Shown: positions 12,601 through 25,600 of the stretch, piece after piece
How positions within the stretch are numbered: the stretch's first letter is position 1
How the letters are laid out: each line of letters starts with the position of its first letter
Assembly (NCBI RefSeq): GCF_021155765.1
Contig: NC_060106.1
Coordinates: 5,835,501 to 5,899,500 of the forward strand
Origin: Diprion similis
Taxonomy: Eukaryota; Arthropoda; Insecta; Hymenoptera; Diprionidae
Length of the DNA stretch: 64,000 nucleotides
Direction: 5' to 3'
Position numbers and translations under genes: made by a program
The notes under the pieces: generated by a model
The model's input: the letters and a program-made list of their open reading frames with translations, nothing else
Databases searched by the model: none
What the model was told of the DNA's origin: nothing

Positions 12601-14876
12601 CAAGTAATTATGAACCGATTAGCTTAACGATGAAATTTCAGAAAAAAGAGAATAAATAAAAATTTTGCTGAGTTGACATACGTGATTGGAATCGGTTTAA
12701 TTGAATTGGTTTATTTGAATCAGCTGATAAGTGCTTGATGTATGGTGCAGAAATCAGCCGACATTAATTGAGTAATTATAATATGCAGGTATATATATGA
12801 TACAAGCGGGATCAGCTGATCAATTGACGTACTTTGCAGATTTCAGATTCAGATTTCTCCGTGTCTAATTTCTGTCACGTTATACTGTCGCACTTCTTTT
12901 TCTGTTTATGGTTGGAAGGCATGATGGTGAAAATAGTTCAAAAGAGAGCGAAACTGAAGACGTTTATCTGCTAGATACATGACTACATTTTTCTGTGGAA
13001 TATGTACCGTTTATCGTCGAAGTTATTAAGCGTTGTGTAAAACATAACTATCTATGTTACATAAATAATGCCGAAATTACGAAAATAAATAATTTACTTA
13101 TGCTTTTTACTACCAAACGCAACCATTCTTTTACCCATTAAATCCATTCAGTTCTGTCAAAAATAATAAAAAAAATTTGTTTCTAAGAAACTGTTTTTGG
13201 GCACGGAATATCGGCCAATCCTTATTTACACGTCTGTACATAGAATTTGTTGAGATGAAAAACTTGAAGCGAAAAAATTCAAGAATGAGACAAAGAAAAA
13301 TTGAATAATGTTATGAAATATTCCCCAATCTTCGTACTGCATTGTGTATTATGCATACCTGTTTACGTATATCTGCAGGTAATCGTCACAGCAAAATATC
13401 AGATTACCACCAAGAACGGTTTTAAATCGATTTAAAATGCCTATACAAGTTAATAGATAGTAAGAGTGCGAAATCTAAGCCGTCGCGTCGCTTTTACTCA
13501 TTGAACGGGTGATCCGTGTATGATGTAAGAGTAAAGCAGGACGGAGGATCCAAGTCTGCGTTACGTAACTTGACTTCTTGATTATAATCTAATGACTATA
13601 TTCTAGCAATTTATTGTGGATGAACGCATGCTTATTGAAAGGGAATTGATCACGTGGATCTTTCTTGGATGACAACATGAAGTATAAGTTCAAATCAAAT
13701 AATGTTCGCACTGAACAAACAATTATAATTGTTCTAAGGTGCAACGGATGGAATTAACAAAGAAATACGATAATGTAACAGAGTAAAAACGTTGCGCAAG
13801 CTGCTACAGTAACATTCTGATAAGTGAAGGAACTCCAAACGTCTCGTTGAGTTTTTACTATAAAATACTGCTATTCGGTGTTTTTCTTTTTCTTAAAAAC
13901 GCAATAATATTACTCAGATTTTCCATTGCCTTTCAAAATCACATTTTTCTTAAACAAACGGAAAAGTGTAGATAAAACATATCGTTCGTTTTCCACAATA
14001 TAGTCAAGCAACGTGAGAATCGCAAAAAAAAAATTAGTCAAAACAACGTTGGCCAATTCTTGGACTGCAGTGTCCGATGAGTATTTGAATATTCTTTAAC
14101 TATAAGAATTTAGTTGATATATTCGTAATCGGTGAAAAAATTGCCGTATCTAGTGGTTGTTCAGGCACTTGTTTTGCCACTTCCAAACTATAAACGTCAT
14201 TACAAAAAAGCGTCCTAGAAAAGTATGTCTTTTTGTAATAGCTAAAGTAAGGACGTGTCAAACGCGTGCCTGATTTATCGAAACGACAGACCATCAAGGA
14301 TACGCAAACACGAGAGGAAAAAAGTTTTTAGACAGATTAGAATATCTGATACGAAAGGAAGAGCATCTTTTTTAACTCAATGTTTGTGAGGCCTAATTAA
14401 CTGCATACTTAATTCTTGTCATGAGCATAATTCTTAGTCCTTACGAAAGGTGACATTTGATTGTTCGGAACAAGTTAGCAGACGTGTTGAGGATAATAAC
14501 ATGGAACTCTGCATTGTACAAACTGTGATATCTCATGTGTGTAAATTTTTTTGATTTAAATATGTTTGGAATTACACATGAAATTTAGTCTCAAAATTTT
14601 CACCCAGTATCACTACTAATACAAGTTAATTAGCCACAAATTCCTTGTACTTTGATATCCTATTTTGTGAATTTTAAAACTTATCCTCAGGTATTTTGCT
14701 TCTTGACCTTCCTTGATCTTTCCTGATCGTCTGGATCCACCGAGATATAAAACCCACTGAGGCATCAGGTATCCCGAATTTTCCAATGTATCGTTATTGT
14801 TGCCGATTTTTCATTACCATATGTCGTACTTTTTCACGGAATTTTACGCCTTCGATAAAATAATTTCAATATGCGT

Positions 14877-14908
14877 AACTTCTGTAATATCACAATATTA
14901 CAGAAGTT
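14877..14908. repeat. Perfect 14-bp-arm hairpin
   Basis: AACTTCTGTAATAT and ATATTACAGAAGTT flank a CACA loop. No longer inverted ends were seen outside it, so this is a short palindrome rather than a recognisable element. Confidence 0.7.
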
Positions 14909-15518
14909 ATAAATTAGCTGAACAATTCTCTTGACTCCGCCATATCGTAGGTTATCTCGAAAAGTGACTCGTGCGATCAGTTATCTTTCTCTGAATGATG
15001 ATTTACTCTGCGTTATGTTGCTATTACCTACGTCATTGTTTAACTCTATCCGAAGTAAGTGAATGTAATAATAGTCGGTGAACAAGAGGTAAACTCTTTT
15101 TGAGCAGTTCTGTACTTACTATGAAATTTTCTACAAGTCTGTTACTACAAATTGCACGCACTTGTCGCTTGCACGACTAGATTCTTCTATAATGTAGGTG
15201 CTGAAGCTTTAACAAACTTGCCGTAGTTGTTTACAAGAGAGTATCATTATCAAATATGATAATGTGATCAGGGGCTCGTCAGTCGAGAAGAGCGACTTGT
15301 GTACATTTTACTTGTACAATATCAGGAACTTGTGGCGTGCAAAACCTGTCGAGATGGTCGCGCCTTCATAAACGGGGTATCCGATTGGCTGGAAAGCTGA
15401 GTCGTAAAAACGATTTGCATAAATTTTATCTTGTTGACACCGTCTTAAGGTCAAACGACGTTTATAAAATGACGAGGAGCATAGAATCGCTTATTCAGTT
15501 GAAAACTGCGCGATCGCG

Positions 15519-18412
15519 ATGAAGGACGAACTTAAGGTATGTATCTAGTTTTATCTAACGCTACGCGTGACACTCACACTTAAGAAGCATCAGAATCAGG
15601 TTGAAATTCTTTAATTTCATTCTTGCCAGTACCTCACCGGTTTTGGCTCCGAATTTTCCACCGAGGACGAACGCTGTCCAAACTCGTTGCCAGTTGGCCA
15701 AAACAATCCACAAAAGTGCCCTTATGGCCTTTACGCCGAACAACTATCTGGCACTGCTTTTACTGGTGATTATAATATCAGGTCTCAAGCTTACGAGTCT
15801 CTTCCCCTCGAACTTACTTGACAAAGATTTTCATTTTCGAAGCACCGAGATTAGAGAATAAAAGAAGCTGGCTGTACCGCATCAGGCCATCTGTACTTCA
15901 TAAACCGTTTGTTCCTGCAAATGAAGCCACACATCTAACACACAACTGGGATGAAATTCCACCAAACCCAAACCAGGTTTGTTCATAATAAAAATGAATC
16001 TTATTGAAAGCAGCTGTTAGACAGTACGATCGTCGACTTCCTTACTACTTTTTCGTAAGACAAGGATCTCGACGCAAAAACAATCCAAGAACTGATTTGA
16101 CTAGTGACGAAGAGTCGGTCGCTCGGAAAAAAGTGACACAGTGATTGCAAACTACACGGACTACATGAAATTTTTTATGTTTACAAAGGATTTCCTTCTT
16201 CTTCTAAGTGTTAAAATTTAACTATATATGACTGGAGAAAAATTATATGACTATTTCGGTTATAAAAAAAGCAATCATCTGTAATCATCAGTAATTTTGT
16301 ATTTGCTTTCTGACAAACAACGAATAAGAACATCTTGCTGGAACAATTTCAAAATTTCATGTAACTAAGGCCAAAGTTTTAAGGATTTTATGATTATTGT
16401 AATCACAATAACTACGATATTATTGCAAATCATTACATGAATAAAAAATGATTGTTAGATTGCAGACGTTTTCATGATTACAACGCGATTACAATCATTA
16501 CAACATTACTACAATATAAGGGGCGACATAATGACTGCTGTGCGGCCGACTCGACGGGTATTGAGTGCAAAATTTGTACTCGAATATGAAGTCCCTTACT
16601 TGGCAAATAACGATATGCATAAATAAATAGTAACTGTAACCTAAATACCGTTTGGACGATATCATCTCGCCATATTGAAAAATTATATTGATGTACCGAA
16701 ACAACGTTGTGTAAAGTACTGATCGGCAGCAATGAATTTCGGCCACACGCAGATGCGGTGGAAACCCTTTGACGTACCGACTCGACAAGACCCTGCAGTT
16801 GACTTCGTTCAAGGTCTTCACACAGTCTGCGGTGCCGGAGACGCTCGGGTTCGTTCTGGTATCGCCATCCACGTTTATCTTTGCAACGCGTCGATGCGTG
16901 ACAAAGCGCTCTACAACGCTGATGGCGACTTCTTGATCGGTGGGTAGGATATAAATAGTAAATACACTTTGTTAATAAATTGGCATACTGATCGAGTAAA
17001 TAATTTATAATTGATCCGTACTCACGATTGATCATTCCGCTCGTTCGAGTACGCTTCCATTATGCGAAGCAGGCTCTAGATAGTCAGGGTACTGTACCGT
17101 TGATCTCAGATAATTGCGAGTGATTGACATGGCTTTCGAAAAATATTCCAGTGCCCCAACTCGGCGCTTTGCAAATCACAACCGAATTCGGCAAGATGAG
17201 GGTGGAGCCGAACGAGATCTGTGTCATACAGCAGGGCATGCGTTTTTCGATTACTGTGCTGGGCCCATCGCGAGGCTACATCCTCGAGGTCTTCGACAAT
17301 CACTTTCAGCTACCGAACCTCGGACCGATTGGTAAGTTGCACCTCCGTCAAGGGGCAAAGGCTTCTGAACATTCAAAGGTGTAACGAATGGCACCCTTTT
17401 CCTCTGATCGATGAAGGTGCGAACGGACTTGCCAACCCTCGTGACTTCATGACGCCAGTGGCATGGTTCGAAGAGCGCGAAGCACCCTTCACGATAATCT
17501 GCAAGTATCAGGGTAAACTGTTCGCCGCATCTCAGGGTCACAGTCCCTTCGACGTTGTGGCCTGGCACGGAAATTACGTACCCTATAAGTACGATCTGGA
17601 TCGGTTCATGGTCGTGAACTCTGTGTCCTTCGATCACTGTGTCAGTATTTAAACTGTTGGCGTTTATAATGTTGAACGATCTTATGCTCGCATTGCATTG
17701 TAATTTCGCTCCTTGCAGGATCCGTCGATTTTCACTGTCCTGACGTGCCCGTCCAACAAGCCTGGTACCGCCGTTGCAGACTTTGTGATATTTCCACCAA
17801 GATGGTCGGTTCAAGAACACACGTTCAGACCTCCGTATTACCATCGTAAGTTCCCGCACATTTACTTAACGAACTGCAATCAGATTAAAACTACATTTCT
17901 CTTAGTTGCACTTTGATCTCGTTCAACCCACAACCCTCGTCGACAAATACTATAAATTAGTTTTACCTTCCGTAACATCAGCAGCTTTTGTATATGGTCA
18001 TTACAAATATGGAGGACCTGCACTCCAAGAGTGCTACGTGCTTCAACTTGACGATTTGTTGTTCATTTCTACAGGAAATTGTATGAGCGAGTTCATGGGC
18101 TTGATAAAGGGTCGTTACGAAGCCAAGGAAGAAGGATTTCAAGCCGGAGGTGCTTCTCTGCATTCGATGATGACGCCACACGGACCGGATGCCACGTGCT
18201 TCGAAGGTGCATCAAACGCAGAATTACGAGCTGAACGAATCGCTGATGGTACCCAAGCATTCATGTTCGAATCCTCCTTTAGTCTTGCTGTAACAAAATG
18301 GGGTGAACATACTTGTCAGCGTCTTGACGCCGAATACTACCGCTGTTGGCAAGGTCTGAAGAAGAATTTCAATCTTCAGGCTCTTGGGGAAAATTTACCG
18401 GGTGGAAATTAG
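15519..18412 (+). CDS. HGD: Homogentisate 1,2-dioxygenase
   Basis: Opens the aromatic ring of homogentisate to maleylacetoacetate in tyrosine catabolism; an Fe(II) enzyme of the cytosol. Exons: 15519-15536, 15630-15765, 15843-15976, 16753-16939, 17152-17331, 17417-17640, 17719-17845, 18075-18412. All have GT-AG borders and compatible phases, giving 447 aa (human 445). Residues match the family end to end: the N-terminal YLTGFGSEF and NKRSWLYRI blocks, then the C-terminal barrel. The iron ligands fall at the human numbers, His335 (YYHR), Glu341 (SEFMG) and His371 (TPHGPD), with the active-site His292 in FDHC. The first exon encodes only MKDELK, which matches the short N-terminus of the family. 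No break or missing key residue was seen, so it should be functional. Confidence 0.96.
16265..16515. repeat. Low-complexity ATGATTA/ATTACAATC-rich tract in HGD intron 3
   Basis: Short variants of ATCATTACAATCATTACA recur on both strands through this stretch of the intron between HGD exons 3 and 4. It looks like degenerate simple sequence rather than an element with ends. Confidence 0.35.
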
Positions 18413-18482
18413 TTTCAGACATCACGCAAAACTCTGTTATATAATAAGCACATTGGTGTGCATCGGAATATTATATACTAAC

Positions 18483-18530
18483 AATAAATGTGTTTTTGAC
18501 TGTGTTCGCATGTGTTGTGTTTTTGATGTT
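18483..18530 (+). terminator. HGD polyadenylation signal and GU-rich downstream element
   Basis: AATAAA lies 71 bases after the HGD stop. It is followed within 10-45 bases by a TGTGTT-rich stretch, the usual metazoan arrangement. Confidence 0.65.
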
Positions 18531-19278
18531 TATTCCTCCCACCAAGGTTTGTATCAATTTTGCATTGCAGGAAATTTAAAAATAGGCTCGTTATTTTATC
18601 TATAAATAATGAATATGAAAATTCTTAATATTAAGGAATACTGCCAAAACACTGTTCGCTTTACAGCGCGTCTTATGTATACTCTACATTTACTTGTTAT
18701 ATACAGAACTACAGTTAACGAAAAAAAGCTTCTTCGCCATCATTGCTGTAAAAAATATTGCCCGCATAAACAAGAATAAATTCAGTTAATTGACTGAAAA
18801 ACAGCAAATAAAAAAATTAATCCAAAGTATTTAACAAATTAGACAATAAATGGTACCAGTTGTGAAACCATGGATTTCCCTTTCGTGTCCACTAGCTGAC
18901 CAATCGTTATTGTCGGAATTCATCCCAGTTATCGCAGTTATCTCGCAGCTGCAGTAGTTTGGCAAACCTTCAGCACTGGCGCTACTGAATGGACCAATCA
19001 GAAGCGCCATCCTCGAGAATTGCAGTGAAAACAACATTCGCTAATGTAGTAACAAATTGACGCATAAGATGGCGTATTGTTCAAACTGCATAAAATAGAG
19101 TAGAGTTGGCTATCTATTGTACTGTTTTACCAGCGGTGTAAATCCACGAGGCTAGCCTGAAAGTAGTGTGAAACTGTAAAACACACAGCTGCATATGTGC
19201 TCATATGTGTATTGCATGCTGCATTCAGTCTCAGTCGTGTGATAAAAGGCTAGGAAAATAGTATGGTAATAAACCAAT
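18531..19278. promoter_or_regulatory. Spacer between HGD and UPRT, probable UPRT upstream region
   Basis: No coding segment was recognised. Two CCAAT boxes (GACCAATCG near 18899 and GGACCAATCAG near 18989), with GC-richer sequence around them, suggest promoter sequence for the downstream gene; this is inference. A minus-strand frame at 18831-19037 overlaps these motifs and shows no family match. Confidence 0.3.
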
Positions 19279-19895
19279 ATGGGAAGTGGAGACACGGCAA
19301 CTGTAATAAATAAAATATCGAGTGACAGTAGTAATGAAATTATCGAAGAGTACGGTCCGAATCTAAGAGTCTTACCAACAAATAACCAGGTCAAAGAATT
19401 GCAAACTATATTACGTGACAAGTAAGTAGAGATCGCAATAATCCTTCGACGACAAGTCAATGCGACGGCATTGCTGAAACACGACAAGCACATGGCATCG
19501 ACGGTGTTTCAATGTCTTTTTACAATTTTCTTCGTTGCAGGAACACAACGAGAAGCGATTTTAAATTCTACGCAGACCGTTTGGTGAGAATATTAACGTT
19601 ACGTTAACAATTTTTTTTTCTTTTTTTTTCTTTTTTTTTTTTTTTTTTTGCGTACCTACTTGCCGACCCCGGTTCGTTAACCGTTGCGTCAATCCCACGG
19701 TGACGTGCGAATATGCACACAACCGTGAATTAAACTGACAAATATGCGCAATAGTATCGTAGAATCTACTAAAAAATATGTTGCTTGAAAGAATCTTCTG
19801 TATTTTATTTACAACATGGACGTTTTGTGCGTGCAAATCACGAGCGAAATCATGACCGACGAAAAGCTAAAATGTATCTACATATATATTTTATA

Positions 19896-19935
<40 letters not shown>

Positions 19936-22695
19936 TTAGACTGGTTCAAAAAAATCGACTATTTTTATTTTTCAAAATCCCCTCTGAAATAGATTCAGGG
20001 AGGTGAGAAAAGATGCCTGTAAAAAGCGGAACTCTTAATATTATTGTTTAAAGGTCGTGCATCGCGAATTTCTGTTTTCCATAAGAATAACACAGGATAA
20101 AAATCGACTATTTTTATTTTTCAAAATCCCCTCTGAAATAGATTCAGGGAGGTGAGAAAAGATGCCTGTAAAAAGCGGAACTCTTAATATTATTGTTTAA
20201 AGGTCGTGCATCGCGAATTTCTGTTTTCCATAAGAATAACACAGGCAAAATGGTTTTTGTAGGAAATTGAACGCTATACAAAAGAAATCTCTTATCGATT
20301 TACAATAAATCTACTCTTTCAAAAGTTATACGAGGTCAAAAATCAACAAAGGATTCTTATGGAAAATAGAAATTTGCGATGTGCGACCTGTAAATAATAA
20401 TATTTAAGAGTTCCGGTTTTTACAGGTATCTTTTCTCACCTCTCTGAATCTATTTCAGAGGAGATTTTGAAAGAAAATAATATTCGATTTTTTTGACCAG
20501 CCTAATATGTATATATATATTTATTTTACTTACAGATCAGACTTGTGATAGAAGAAAGTCTCAATCAATTACCATTTTCAAAATGCTCAGTGACAACTCC
20601 GACAGGTGCCAAGTACAAGGGACTCAAATATCAAAAAGGCAATTGCGGTGTGTCTATAGTTAGGAGTGGCGAAGCTATGGAACAGGTAATTATTCATCGT
20701 CTGTTTCACAGGGCTGGTTGCTACAAATTATTATTAATATTATTATTATTTAATCCCACACTATTTGCTCCGATCACCTGTTTTGTTGCAATTATACCAT
20801 GTATTCTGAAGCTGCATTCAAGTTATCAATATGATATTTGTATTCTATTTTTCAATTTAAGTAATGACCCTGTGCTATTAATTTTACGGATCTAATATCA
20901 TTTTCGTACAAATGAATGTCGAAATTTTACATGCAGCTTCAAATGACTAACTAGAAAAAAATATCGTCAATTTTACCATTCTTAATCTATAATGTAGGTT
21001 CTTCTTATTTTTATAAGAAAAAAGCTTTACTACCAGCCCTAGATTTATCCTCCATAGATAAATCGATCGATCTACATACATGTGAGCGGTTTGCCAATAT
21101 TTTGAGTTATTTCAGGGTCTCAGGGACTGTTGCCGTAGTATAAGAATTGGTAAAATATTGGTCGAAAGTGATGTTGACACTCATGAGGCCAAAGTTGTCT
21201 ATGCTAAATTTCCAGACGATATAGCTGAAAGAAAGGTTCTTTTAATGTATCCGATAATGAGTAAGTATACAATATAGATACAGAAGAATTGTATGTAAAT
21301 TGCCATTCGCTAAAAGCAATTAGCCATTTACTAAAAGCAATGTGTGGCACAAAAGTACAGAGTGAGAAATGCATACATATTTTGGTCAGAGTTGGCAACT
21401 TTGATGCGAAACTATTAAGATACGATTAGTTCAATTAATAAAGACAAAATAAATGCCAGCTTGGAATACTATATTCATATTCAACGACCATACTCTTATG
21501 GAATGTGTGATATAATGTTATATATAGTACACTTTTTCTCTAAATTTTCATAAAATCAACTTCATCATTGTCATAACTACATCTTGGTATTCGCAATATG
21601 GAAAATTATGAAAATACCCTCACTACTTTTATGAATTGGAAACATTTATATTTTTTCTGGCTCGTCTAATTTAGCATCAGACCGACTTGATTCATTCTAA
21701 TTAATGGCAACCCTGACCTTTTTCTGTTGCAAGAATTAATCGTGAAAGTTGAATAAGCAACAGATATGCATTTATATGATCACCAAACTGTAATTTTTCA
21801 TCCTTATTGAGCACAGTATGTAAATGCATTGTTGGCACTGTGAATAAACTGTTGTGATACAATTTAAATTATGTATCCATCTGTGAAACCCAATCAGATA
21901 ATTCTTCACTATTGTTTAACGTTAAGTTGAAATTATACATTTAATTGACAACTCATAGACATTATTTTCTTTTCTCTAATTCAAGGTACCGGAAATACTG
22001 TGATAAAAGCGATAGCTGTATTAAAAGAACATAACGTGTTGGAGGAAAACATCATCCTCTCTAATTTATTCTGTACACCGTTTGCTGCCAAAACTCTAGT
22101 CACTGCCTTCCCTAAGGTATGTAATTTACGTCAATTATAGGCACAGGTAAGACCTTTTATTTCACTGGTAGTTTAATAGTCTAACAATAAGTAGCAAATG
22201 AAATACTATTGTTTCTTGTGTTATTCACTGTCGCATCTTGTATCGGTAGCCATATAGATATTCTTGTCTAATTACATGCTAGTTTCTGTTCAGAAATTTC
22301 GTTCAATATTTACTAACAGCAAGCTTGAATATTTGTGAACATCTCAGATTTGTTTTTGAACAAGTCATACGTAATACCTAATTCTTTTCTGTTTTTAAAA
22401 AAATTTTCTTTGCAAAAATACTATCCAGAATCTATTTACTTGAATTTTTGTCTTTCTGGTCTTGTTTTTACTCAAGACCATAAAATTTTCATTCAATTAT
22501 GATTCCATCGATCATTGAAACTATGATTAGACGTCTGATTCATTCAGACACATACAAATTTGTAATAATATTGTCTTTTGGAATGAGGGGACTTGACTGA
22601 AATTGGATTGCACTTTGCAGATGAAGATCTTGTCCTCGGAAATTCACCACGTCGCGCCGAATCACTTTGGGCAAAAGTACTTTGGTACGGATTGA
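19279..22695 (+). CDS. UPRT: Uracil phosphoribosyltransferase homolog (animal UPRT type)
   Basis: Type I phosphoribosyltransferase fold, expected to act in or near pyrimidine salvage. Exons: 19279-19421, 19541-19583, 20536-20685, 21116-21260, 21986-22116, 22621-22695, all GT-AG and in phase, giving 228 aa. The start MGSGDTATV precedes the conserved EEYGPNLRVLPTNNQVKELQ block. The PRPP-loop region reads YPIMSTGNT at residues 157-165, the form typical of metazoan UPRT proteins rather than the microbial enzyme. It ends HFGQKYFGTD. Known of the family: animal members have departures from microbial UPRT at uracil-contact positions, so catalytic activity should not be assumed. Intron 2 (19584-20535) is expanded by a poly-T run, a TA repeat and a foldback element. 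The gene looks complete. Confidence 0.93.
19611..19649. repeat. Poly-T tract in UPRT intron 2
   Basis: Near-homopolymer T run interrupted by single C residues. Confidence 0.8.
19880..19932. repeat. (TA)n microsatellite
   Basis: Alternating TA repeat immediately left of a foldback element. A shorter TA run follows the element at 20508-20520, so the insertion seems to lie within a TA repeat. Confidence 0.8.
19936..20505. mobile_element. Foldback element with an internally duplicated arm
   Basis: The terminal inverted repeat begins TTAGACTGGTTC on the left and ends GACCAGCCTAA on the right, both next to T/A runs feeding CGA. The left arm, about 145 bp (19952-20096), is repeated in direct orientation 149 bp on (20101-20245). 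The right arm (about 20350-20500) is its diverged reverse complement. The element has no coding capacity and lies wholly inside UPRT intron 2. The two left copies look identical, so the arm duplication is younger than the divergence of the two arms. Confidence 0.8.
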
Positions 22696-25600
22696 ACTGA
22701 TTAAAACTATCCTACAGTGAACGTAGTTCTTAAGTTTGGAAAAAAAAAGAAAAAAATGAGAAAAGAAAAACAAAAAATTAAAAAACATGCAAAGACTAGA
22801 CTTAATAATAGACAAAATGAACTACTGGTGGCTAGAATGATAACTGACTGGTACGAAATTTAGCTTCAATAATCGATACAGTGCTACCTCAAAAGAGTTT
22901 GCTGAATTAAAATTTTTTACTGCTTTACTGAGATCAATCTAAAACTGATTGAATCCGATCAATTATTTGAACAGCTTATTTTGTCACATATTTGCCCTGG
23001 TAGTTTCATTTCCGTCGAGAAAGATAGAACAGTATATATTTTGCACTATTTTTTGTCAGTGGTTATGATCATGTGATAGATATTAAATATCTAAGATCAT
23101 GGTACCTTATCAGGACCATCATTGATTAATTATTATCCCGCTTACGGTCGTTAGGTGCTCGAATTTTTTACAATCTATTATGATCACTTGTATAAAGTAA
23201 GAGAAGAGTATCTCGTTTAGTATTAAAGAATGAGATTTCCATGTATAAGTGGGGATAACGCAAGACATTGCTACGCTATTTCCTCGGTTATTTTATTTCG
23301 TGATAAGTTTCACAAAAATTTTTACTTTTTGTTAACTTGAGTTCGTCAAGAGTCGAGAATTCGAGTCAATAGACGGCTCTACTAAAGCAAACATTCGTTC
23401 TTGAGTATCACATAAATATTATAATTTCACCAAATGTTGGTAGCTATACACAGCAATTTTATGTGATTGAAAAATAAGAGTACGTTCTTGAATTATGCCT
23501 CAATAATTTTTTTTTTTTTTTTTAATGGGCGTATCACATTGTAAACCAATGCAAAGATAAATCTATTACAATAGCATGAAGTTGGAACAATTTCACGTAA
23601 TATTTGAGCTGGTACAGTTGCACAAATTTTGAAATATAATTTGAACAACTGCATTCTCTAAAAATTTTCCAACATCACAAACTTTTGTTATTCGAAACGA
23701 AAGTAGTAAAACAAAAAAAATTTCCAAAGTTGAGATACTTTAAATCACGAAATGTCTCAAATTTTCGAGATGGTCTCTAGCGAGTTACCCTCCAATACCC
23801 TACAAAATAACCTCATTTTTTTTATTTTTAATATAAATGCACAGGTTGTCTACAATGTAAATACTTTGAATTTTTCAATTTAAAGAAGAAATTTTGCTAA
23901 ATTTTTATTTTACAAATATTTATACGATATATGTATTGCCTTATCCTCCTGTTATGGAAAACCTTATGTCATTCGACTTAATAATTTTTTAATGTTTAAT
24001 ATTTATTAGCTACGGTTATAATTTTGCTTTACTTTTATTGTTTATGTACCCAAAAAATATTTGCATAATCTCTTATAGAGAGAATAAAAATTTGTCAGGA
24101 TTAATTTATTAAAAGATAAGAGAAATTTAGAATATTGCTTTTGAAGAAGGTTTAGTTTTCTTTTAAGCGTTAAAGTACTTTCAGTATAATACCCATTGAT
24201 ACTGTCACATCGAATCAGTTTCTCTTCACACACGTGATACATTGCTTATCATATGCATAATTTCCTAATAGATTATCCACCTAAATAGGTACCTTCAAAC
24301 GTAACTTAGTAAATTACATATCCACTTTGTTTGCAGAATTATTTTTTTCCCTTTACATAGATTAAGTAAAAACTTTGATTACTTTGTAGCTATTCACTAT
24401 TGATTATTATATGAAAAGTACACATACTTAAGAACTTGTCGATCGATACTAAATGTCTGCAATCTCATAAAAACGTAAATTGTATTATTAATATTGAATT
24501 AATATTGATATTTATGAAAATTTTCGAAAAAAAAAATAACCAAAAAAACTATGAAAGCGACATATCTAATTTATGAAAACTACTTCAAAGACTCTTTTGA
24601 CTGATTACCGCATTTAATTCGATTTTCTTTTAATTTCTTCTAATCTCCTATTTTTTTCAGAGCTGGCATTATTTATTATACGTCTTGTTCAAATATTAAG
24701 TATTTTCATCATCTTTGCCACCAACTTTTTCTAAATTTATTAAATGTACAAACGAGTTTTAAATATGACCCCCAAGTGAAAATCAGGGAAAAATGTCGAT
24801 TTTTAGTTCACATAGTACGTCTTAGTCTTTTCATAGCCCTCGTTACCCCTCTTGTTGGATGCTGCAAGTTCTGTAGTATTGTTTACAATAACTGATTCTT
24901 TCCAGTATAGCTAGCTCTGATGAACGTATTTTTTTTATTTTTAATGATAAAACACGCGCAATGCATAATATTTGTATCACTTTTACCCATACTTATGATG
25001 TGTTAGCGTATTGCATATGTCTCTAAGGATTAAGGATATTTTTATTTATTCAAAATGTATTTCGTACTAAGCCTGTCCGTACTTATTCAATAATCATCTA
25101 TACTTTGTTAAGATGATTTAAAATGATGCAAATGTACAATGACTTTTGCGTGATTATACTACGCATTATTCTTCAAACTACCGATAACATTGATAAGACT
25201 TTTTACACGTCTAATCATTTTTGCACAGAAATTATCGGACACGTCCAATTCTTTTAGCTATTACTACACTTTTACAAATTATAGATAAAGCCACTTCGAC
25301 AAATATGATAATCAGTATCGCTAAATTGATAACAATGAAAAATCATGATTCGAAGTTTATTGCACACACACTTCCAAGTAATTCTTTGATTTCCATTCAA
25401 TTCTTTGTCTCCACAAAATTAAAATATCAAATTGTATAAATCGGTAAAAGGATTGTACATTTGCATTACGTGTCACTTGAAAAGTCTAATTTCATTCAAT
25501 GAGCTGAAAGGGAAAATATTGAAACACCTGAGGCATGTAAACGTGCACACTTGTAGAAAATACAAGAAAAATATGAAAGAAACAAACTTATTGTGACTGC

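Larger units (their letters stand above)
3888..15518. other. Long region without an assignable gene
   Basis: About 11.6 kb holding only short frames. It may be intron or upstream sequence of the minus-strand gene, plus spacer before HGD. Contents worth noting: a GC-richer island at 8160-8455 with three overlapping open frames and a GTAAGC donor at its plus-strand end; another at 12060-12600 with frames on both strands; a (TA)n run at 10525-10552; and a 14-bp-arm hairpin at 14877-14908. None could be tied to a protein family. Confidence 0.5.

Noticed and set aside
17251-17859. 202-codon minus-strand frame
   Set aside because: Runs antisense across two HGD exons and the introns between them; HGD is clearly the coding strand.
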